From assembly GCA_028276215.1 (NCBI GenBank), contig JAPYWT010000040.1:1-10932 (forward strand): a DNA stretch of 10,932 nucleotides, given 5' to 3'. The position numbers and the translations under genes were made by a program. The notes under the pieces were generated by a model, which saw nothing but the letters and a program-made list of their open reading frames with translations, had not been told where the DNA came from and did not search any database. Of the stretch, positions 6,405-10,932 are shown piece after piece. Source of the DNA: Thermoflexus sp. GTDB lineage: Bacteria > Chloroflexota > Anaerolineae > B4-G1 > DUEL01. The first letter of the stretch is position 1. Every line of letters starts with the position of its first letter.

Positions 6405-8045
6405 ATGCGGACTTGTGTTCTGGCGGAAGGCAAGACCTTTGTCCAGAGACTGGCCTGCCTGGGAGCGGCGGTGCTGGCGCTGGCTGCTGCCCGTCCGACT
6501 TCAGCAGAGGCGCACCAGCCAGCGGCATCCCGTCCGTTCCAGGAGGGCATTTCCTTTGCCACCTGGTGGTCCGGGCAGTACGCCACGCCGGAAGCGGATT
6601 ACTCCCTCTCCCTCCTGGCCTCCACCGGGGCCGAATGGGTTGCCCTCATCGTGACGGGCTACCAGGAGACCCCCTGGTCCACCACCATAGACTATACCAG
6701 CACGCGGACTCCCACCGACGACGAACTGGCCCAGGTCATTCGTCAGGCCCACAGTTTGGGACTCCGGGTGATGCTGAAGCCGCACCTGGACCTGGAGGAC
6801 GAGGCGACCACCGGCTGGTGGCGGGGGCACATCGGGACTTACTTCACCACCGAGGCGCAGTGGGCGGCCTGGTTTGCCTCCTACCGGGCGTTCATCACTC
6901 ACTACGCCCAACTGGCCCAGCAGGCCGGCGCCGACCAGTTCGTCGTGGGGACGGAACTCCTGGGAACGACCCACCGGGCCGATGACTGGCGACGGGTGGT
7001 CGCCGACGTCCGCGCCGTCTACAAAGGCCCCATCGTCTACGCGTCGCTTCACAGCGGGGAGGAGACGTCCATCACCTGGTGGGACGCGGTGGACTACATC
7101 GGCGTGGACGCGTACTACCCGTTGAACGATAACCCCGACGAAAACCCCACCGTAGAGGAACTGGAGGCCGCCTGGGCCGGGCCGAAGGCGACCCTTTCGG
7201 CCCTCTCCGCCCGGTACGGGAAACCCGTGATTTTCACCGAAATCGGCTACCGCAGCACGGCGGGCTGCACGGCCTTCCCCTGGGATTCCTGGCGGTCGGG
7301 GCGGATCAACTGGGTGGAGCAGGCCGCCGCCTACGAGGCCGCGTTCCGGCAGTTCTACAACGAGCCCTGGATGGCGGGGATGTACTGGTGGTTCTGGCCG
7401 GCGGACCCGTGGGCCAGCGGCCCCTGCGACACCGGTTATTCCCCCCGGCAGAAGCCCGCCGAGGACATCCTGCGGGCCTGGTACGGCGGCGCCCCTCGCC
7501 CGGTGGACCCCCTCCTGCTCCCGGCCTACGATCAGGCGTTGACGGTCTATCAGGACGGGCTGGCCTCCGGCTGGCAGAACTGGTCATGGGGGGCCACTCT
7601 GAATCTGGGGGCATCCGTTCAAGGAGGGGACGCGCCGCTGGTCGCCGCGCAACTGGAGCCCTGGGGAGGCATCTCCTTCCGGCGGACCAGTCCCTTCTCC
7701 ACCGGGGAGTACTGGTGGCTGGAGATGGACGTGCGGGGCTCTTCGGAGGGGGAGCCGCAACTGCGGGTCTACCTGGAGACGGCGGACGGGGTCCGGCTGG
7801 TGGCCGCGCCCGTCAACGACTGCCGGCACATCGCCGGGGGGCACGTGGAGGCGGAGGTCTGGAAACGGGTGCGCATTCCCCTCCAGGACCTGAACCCCAA
7901 CGGCCTCCCGGTCGTCCGGCTGACGATTCAGAACGCCAGTGGTGCCCCGTCCCCTCTGTTCTGGCTGGACAACCTTCGCCTGGTCGCGGCCCGGGAGCCG
8001 GCCCACCGGGTCTTCCTGCCGCTGACGGTTCGGGGCGGTCAGTAG
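6405..8045 (+). CDS. Secreted GH113-like glycoside hydrolase with C-terminal beta domain
   Basis: 546 residues from ATG 6405, chosen because GGGAGGAGGG ends seven bases before it. An in-frame ATG at 6363 lacks such a site. A signal peptide spans residues 1 to about 36 (cut near TSAEA). The catalytic barrel, about 45-362, has GH113-like blocks: MLKPHLDL (123-130), VVGTELL with probable acid/base Glu184, VDYIGVDAYYPL (229-240), VIFTEIGYRS with probable nucleophile Glu279, and the late MYWWFWP. A second domain, about 375-528, resembles a carbohydrate-binding beta sandwich and ends LFWLDNLRLV. The tail is HRVFLPLTVRGG. Characterised GH113 enzymes are endo-beta-mannanases. The true substrate here is inferred. 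It converges on a GH26-like gene and a glycan synthase, which fits extracellular glycan trimming. Confidence 0.88.
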   Translation: MRTCVLAEGKTFVQRLACLGAAVLALAAARPTSAEAHQPAASRPFQEGISFATWWSGQYATPEADYSLSLLASTGAEWVALIVTGYQETPWSTTIDYTSTRTPTDDELAQVIRQAHSLGLRVMLKPHLDLEDEATTGWWRGHIGTYFTTEAQWAAWFASYRAFITHYAQLAQQAGADQFVVGTELLGTTHRADDWRRVVADVRAVYKGPIVYASLHSGEETSITWWDAVDYIGVDAYYPLNDNPDENPTVEELEAAWAGPKATLSALSARYGKPVIFTEIGYRSTAGCTAFPWDSWRSGRINWVEQAAAYEAAFRQFYNEPWMAGMYWWFWPADPWASGPCDTGYSPRQKPAEDILRAWYGGAPRPVDPLLLPAYDQALTVYQDGLASGWQNWSWGATLNLGASVQGGDAPLVAAQLEPWGGISFRRTSPFSTGEYWWLEMDVRGSSEGEPQLRVYLETADGVRLVAAPVNDCRHIAGGHVEAEVWKRVRIPLQDLNPNGLPVVRLTIQNASGAPSPLFWLDNLRLVAAREPAHRVFLPLTVRGGQ

Positions 8046-8070
8046 GACAACTGCGAGCAGTTGTCCTACT
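8041..8070. terminator. Palindrome holding the stop codons of two converging genes
   Basis: AGTAGGACAACTGC (8041-8054) is repeated exactly in inverted form at 8057-8070, with only GA between. The TAG of the GH113-like gene (8043-8045) lies in the left arm, and the minus-strand TAG of the GH26-like gene (8071-8069) uses the last bases of the right arm. A hairpin would form in either transcript, so a bidirectional terminator or 3'-end stabiliser is likely. No T-run follows on either side, so it is not a textbook intrinsic terminator. Confidence 0.65.
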
Positions 8071-9253
8071 ACCGCACATACGGGTCCCGGATGGCCTCCA
8101 GGAAGGCCGCCAGGCTCTCCGGGCTGGAGGCCACCGACCAGTTGATGACCGGCCACTCCCGGTCGGAGGTGACCTCCAGGAGCAGGACCGCCCGCACCAG
8201 CGGGTACTGCTCCTTGAGTAACCGGAAGCACTCCCGAATCCACTCCGCCTTGTCCCCGCCCTGCTCCGCCGTCGCCACCTCGGTCAGCATGATAGGCTTG
8301 CCCCACTGCAACGCGGCCTGGTACTGCCCGTCAAACAACTCGTGGAAGGACCGCCAGCGGGCCCAGTCCGCCGTCGCCGCCGTGCCGTGGTTGAGGACCG
8401 TCGTCCCCACCCAGTCCACCACGTCGTCCCCCGGATAGTACTGGTCGGCCCAGCCGTTCAGCCACATCGCGCTCCAGAGGAACTGGACGTTCGTCGCCCC
8501 CTCCTCCCGGAAGAGGGCGACGATGCGCCGGAAGGCGGCCCGGTACCCCTCCGGGTCCCCCTGCCAGGGGTACCAGGAGCGGACGCCGGGCTCGGTGCTC
8601 TGTTCGTGAGCGAACCGCAGGACGATGGGGCCGCCCGCGGCCCGCGCGGCCCGTGCCCAGGAGCGGATGTACTCGTCGTGCTGACCGGCCGCGATGCTGG
8701 AGAGGGAGTAGGCGGGCTGGGGCGCCGTCGGGTTGACGAAATTCCGCTCCCAGGGCTCCCAGGTGAGGACCGGAATCCAGCCGGCCCGGTGGGCCAGCGC
8801 CACCGCCTCCGTCGGAAATTCCCGGTCGCTCCCGCCCCAGGAATGGAACCAGAGGACGTACTCCACCCGATGGCCGATCATCCGCTCAAAGGCCGCAACG
8901 GAGGCGAATTGGTCGTAGGGCACACCCCCGGTGTGGACCCCCAGGGCGAGTTTCCCCTCCCGGTTCACGGGGACGGCGGGACGCGAGGGGAGCGGGGGCC
9001 GGGTCGGCGTGGGGGTTGCCGTCGGCGTGGGGGTGGGGGTCGCCGTTGGCGTCGGGGACGGGACGGCCGTTGGCGGGACCGTCGCGGTGGGGGTCGGGGT
9101 GGCCGGGGCCGGAGAGGGCCCGGCGACGGTCGGGGCCGGGGTGGGGGGGATGGCTCCCGTCGCCGATGGGGGCACCGTCCCCAAAGAAGGACGGCACCCG
9201 CCCAGGACGACGAGGCCGATCAACAGCAGAGTCGCAAAAGCGGACCGGCTCAT
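8069..9253 (-). CDS. GH26-like glycosidase lipoprotein
   Basis: 394 residues from ATG 9253, with GGAGG four bases upstream. The ATG overlaps the synthase stop codon as ATGA, so translation is probably coupled. Residues 1-20 form a lipoprotein signal ending LGGC, lipid-anchored at Cys20. Residues 36-90 are a Pro/Thr/Ala linker that would hold the enzyme off the membrane. The barrel, about 101-392, is GH26-like: GVHTGGVPYD (105-114), TWEPW (164-168), VLRFAHE with probable acid/base Glu217, NVQFLWS, WVGTTVLN, and KPIMLTEVA with probable nucleophile Glu325. GH26 is mostly beta-mannanase, with some other beta-glycan activities known. The substrate is inferred from the neighbouring synthase and GH113-like gene. 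No binding module follows the barrel. Confidence 0.88.
   Translation of the reverse strand: MSRSAFATLLLIGLVVLGGCRPSLGTVPPSATGAIPPTPAPTVAGPSPAPATPTPTATVPPTAVPSPTPTATPTPTPTATPTPTRPPLPSRPAVPVNREGKLALGVHTGGVPYDQFASVAAFERMIGHRVEYVLWFHSWGGSDREFPTEAVALAHRAGWIPVLTWEPWERNFVNPTAPQPAYSLSSIAAGQHDEYIRSWARAARAAGGPIVLRFAHEQSTEPGVRSWYPWQGDPEGYRAAFRRIVALFREEGATNVQFLWSAMWLNGWADQYYPGDDVVDWVGTTVLNHGTAATADWARWRSFHELFDGQYQAALQWGKPIMLTEVATAEQGGDKAEWIRECFRLLKEQYPLVRAVLLLEVTSDREWPVINWSVASSPESLAAFLEAIRDPYVR
8984..9148 (-). repeat. Low-complexity Pro/Thr linker-coding repeat
   Basis: This part of the GH26-like gene encodes repeated PTPTAT-type units. The plus strand is a degenerate array of GGCGTGGGGGT-like words, including two G5 tracts separated by one T. 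It is prone to slippage and to G-rich secondary structure. Length variation here would only lengthen or shorten the linker when it occurs in multiples of three. Confidence 0.7.
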
Positions 9254-10908
9254 CCGGCCTCCGATGAGGTGGAACTCCACCGGAGTCCCTTTTTCGTCGT
9301 CCGCCGGAGCCGGAGGACAAAGCCGTATCCGGCGTTCCGGATCACCTGGCCCAGCAGTCCGGCGAAGTAGGCCGCCCAGAGGAGGCTCCCCCAGTCCGCC
9401 TCAAAGAGGATGGAGCGGGTCGCCAGGTGGTAGAGGATGGCGCCCACGAGGGCCAGGAAGAGGAGAATCTGGGGGAGGACCTCCTGCCAGTAGAGGCCAG
9501 CCTGGTGGACTTTCCGGGTCACCCGGTAGACGGGCTTGCGCTTCGGGCCGTAGACGAGGGCCAGGATGGCGGCCCAGATGTAGACCGGCGTCAGACCCAC
9601 CCACATCTGCCGGGACCGCCAGACGGACTCGTAGGGGAGGTCCCCGGCCAGGGCGATCAGCAGGAGTTCCGTCGCCGCCATGAAGGGCAGGAAGTGGAGC
9701 GCGTAGTCCGCATACGTGGTGACCACCGGGTAGATGCCCAGGGTGAGGGCCAGGATGGGGGTCAGCATGAAGATGAGGGTGGCGAAACTGTGCAGGTAAA
9801 AGAGGCCCAGTTCCAGGAAGTGGAGCAACTGTCGCCCGTTCAGGCCCCGTTTCTCGCCCCAGAAGAGCCAGCGGACGGTGTCCAGTGCCCAGGTCCCCCG
9901 CTGTTTGAAGTAGTTGGGGATGTCCTCCGGGGAAATCTGCCCCCGGGCGCCGACGATGGGGAGGTAGATGCCGCGCCAGCCGCGCCGCAGCGCCTCCACG
10001 CCGGACTGGAAGTCCTCCACCAGATTCCAGACCGGCAGCCAGCCGATGTCCTCCAGGGCTTCCCGCCGCCAGACCAGGCCGGAGCCGCAGGGGAAGACGG
10101 AATTGGTGACGTTGCGGGCCAGCATCCCCCGGCGGTAGAAGAGGGGCTCCATATTGTTGAAGGGGTCGCCCGGCCCCACGACGGCCTCCTTGACCGTCTG
10201 GACGAAGGCTACGCGGGGGTCGGCCAGCAACTGCCCGATGGCCTGCCGGAGGAAGGAGGGGTCCGTCAGTTCGTCATCCGCGTCCCGCATCTCAATGAAG
10301 GCGACGTCCTGGCAGTAGGAAAGGAGTGGGGGGGCGGGAAGCACCGACGGGGTCAGGCCGTCCGGCGGCAGCGCGAAGATGTCGGTGGGGACAGTTCCCT
10401 CCAGCGCACAGGTCTCCAATGCGGCGTTGAGGTTTCCGGCCTTCGCGTCCCCGCGGCGCTCCGGCGTCCCCCGCAGGGGCGGCTCGTAGTACACCACCTG
10501 GGCGGCGGGGAATTCGTCCTGGAGACGTCGGACCACTTCGTGGACCGCCGGGCGGTGGGAGTCGTCACTGATGACCAGGCGGATGCGTTCCGTCGGGTAG
10601 TCCTGCGCCAGGACGGAGCGGGCGGTCCGGTAGACCATGTCCGGCGGCTCCCCGGCGGTGGGGATGACCACCAGGACGTTGGGCTCCTGGCCGCGCGGGA
10701 CCGATCGCTCCGGAGGCACCCCCAGCGACCAGCCGTTGATGAGGGTGACGATGGCCAGGAGGACGGTCATCAGCGTGGCCAGCAGGAACGGGATGGCAAG
10801 CCAGAGGGCCTGCCCGTTCAGGTGGGCCAGCAGCCAGGGGACGAACCAGAGCGTCGCTCCCAAAAACAGCACACCGGCAAGCCGAAACAACCAGTTCTTC
10901 GTTTTCAT
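9250..10908 (-). CDS. Processive GT2 polysaccharide synthase (cellulose/mannan synthase-like)
   Basis: 552 residues from ATG 10908, preceded by AAAGG. Two membrane helices (about 10-30, 34-58) are followed by a cytoplasmic GT-A domain: VVIPTAGEPP (80-89), SDDS with Asp115/Asp116, DAKAGNLN (154-161), RDADDE with Asp209 and Asp211, PCGSGLVWRREAL (273-285), VEDF with Asp299 as likely catalytic base, and KQRGTW (335-340) in place of QxxRW. About five helices follow (362-526). This is the layout of inverting GT2 enzymes that polymerise and export beta-glycans. No PilZ domain is present. The donor sugar cannot be read from the sequence. Overlap with a GH26-like lipoprotein suggests a mannan-type or other beta-1,4 product. 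The spacing between KAGNLN and DAD is about 30 residues longer than usual and Pro-rich. The promoter lies beyond the right edge. Confidence 0.9.
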   Translation of the reverse strand: MKTKNWLFRLAGVLFLGATLWFVPWLLAHLNGQALWLAIPFLLATLMTVLLAIVTLINGWSLGVPPERSVPRGQEPNVLVVIPTAGEPPDMVYRTARSVLAQDYPTERIRLVISDDSHRPAVHEVVRRLQDEFPAAQVVYYEPPLRGTPERRGDAKAGNLNAALETCALEGTVPTDIFALPPDGLTPSVLPAPPLLSYCQDVAFIEMRDADDELTDPSFLRQAIGQLLADPRVAFVQTVKEAVVGPGDPFNNMEPLFYRRGMLARNVTNSVFPCGSGLVWRREALEDIGWLPVWNLVEDFQSGVEALRRGWRGIYLPIVGARGQISPEDIPNYFKQRGTWALDTVRWLFWGEKRGLNGRQLLHFLELGLFYLHSFATLIFMLTPILALTLGIYPVVTTYADYALHFLPFMAATELLLIALAGDLPYESVWRSRQMWVGLTPVYIWAAILALVYGPKRKPVYRVTRKVHQAGLYWQEVLPQILLFLALVGAILYHLATRSILFEADWGSLLWAAYFAGLLGQVIRNAGYGFVLRLRRTTKKGLRWSSTSSEAG

Positions 10909-10932
10909 TTTTGCCTTTGACGTAACTACCTA

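Noticed and set aside
6400..6407. Start-stop ATGTGATG just before the GH113-like gene
   Set aside because: An ATG-TGA minimal frame overlapping the real start could affect initiation, but such overlaps arise easily by chance and nothing else supports a leader peptide.
8342..9370. Plus-strand open frame (342 codons) opposite the GH26-like gene
   Set aside because: Low-complexity Gly/Arg-rich translation mirrors the Pro/Thr linker. The minus strand has lipobox and catalytic motifs.
9427..10920. Long plus-strand open frame (497 codons) opposite the GT2 synthase
   Set aside because: It is antisense to a gene with clear GT2 motifs. Its translation is rich in Gly, Asp, Gln and His with no domain, as expected from GC-rich codon bias on the other strand.

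Overview
The window reads as GC-rich chromosomal DNA from a bacterium that is probably a member of the Chloroflexota (Anaerolineae-like). This is an inference. It rests on the GC-rich coding style, a secreted glycosidase ending in an HRVFLPL-type tail that is common in exported Chloroflexota proteins, a lipoprotein with a long Pro/Thr linker, and large FtsX-type permeases. No rRNA, tRNA or CRISPR array was seen. The organism cannot be fixed from the sequence alone.

Left half (1-6282), all real genes on the minus strand, in order of transcription. A near-consensus promoter (6255-6282) drives a membrane-anchored thioredoxin-fold protein (6235 leftward) whose C-terminal half is missing. Next come a small Sec-exported peptide with eight cysteines (5877-5608), a perfect 10-bp inverted repeat, a large FtsX-like permease B (5507-2937), a 563-bp spacer, and a paralogous permease A (2373 to beyond the left edge). 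The spacer is unusually structured. It carries 8-bp pyrimidine-rich tandem units built into a 48-bp duplication, two copies of a 30-bp promoter-like element, and between them an approximately 235-bp element with 35-38 bp terminal inverted repeats. No ABC ATPase partner is visible. A and B share a roughly 95% identical 135-bp DNA block at the 3' end that stops abruptly, which suggests gene conversion.

Right half (6346-10932). A secreted GH113-like glycosidase lies on the plus strand (6405-8045) with its own promoter. It converges on a minus-strand pair: a processive GT2 polysaccharide synthase (10908-9250) overlapping by ATGA a GH26-like lipoprotein (9253-8069). The two converging genes end inside one perfect 14-bp-arm palindrome that contains both stop codons. 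GH26 and GH113 are both known mainly as beta-mannanase families, so the trio is plausibly a synthase-plus-hydrolase locus for a beta-linked surface glycan, perhaps mannan or glucomannan.

The two halves meet at a divergent promoter region (6236-6404). The best candidates for something undescribed are the redoxin / eight-Cys peptide / twin FtsX-permease cluster and the GT2-GH26-GH113 glycan cluster.
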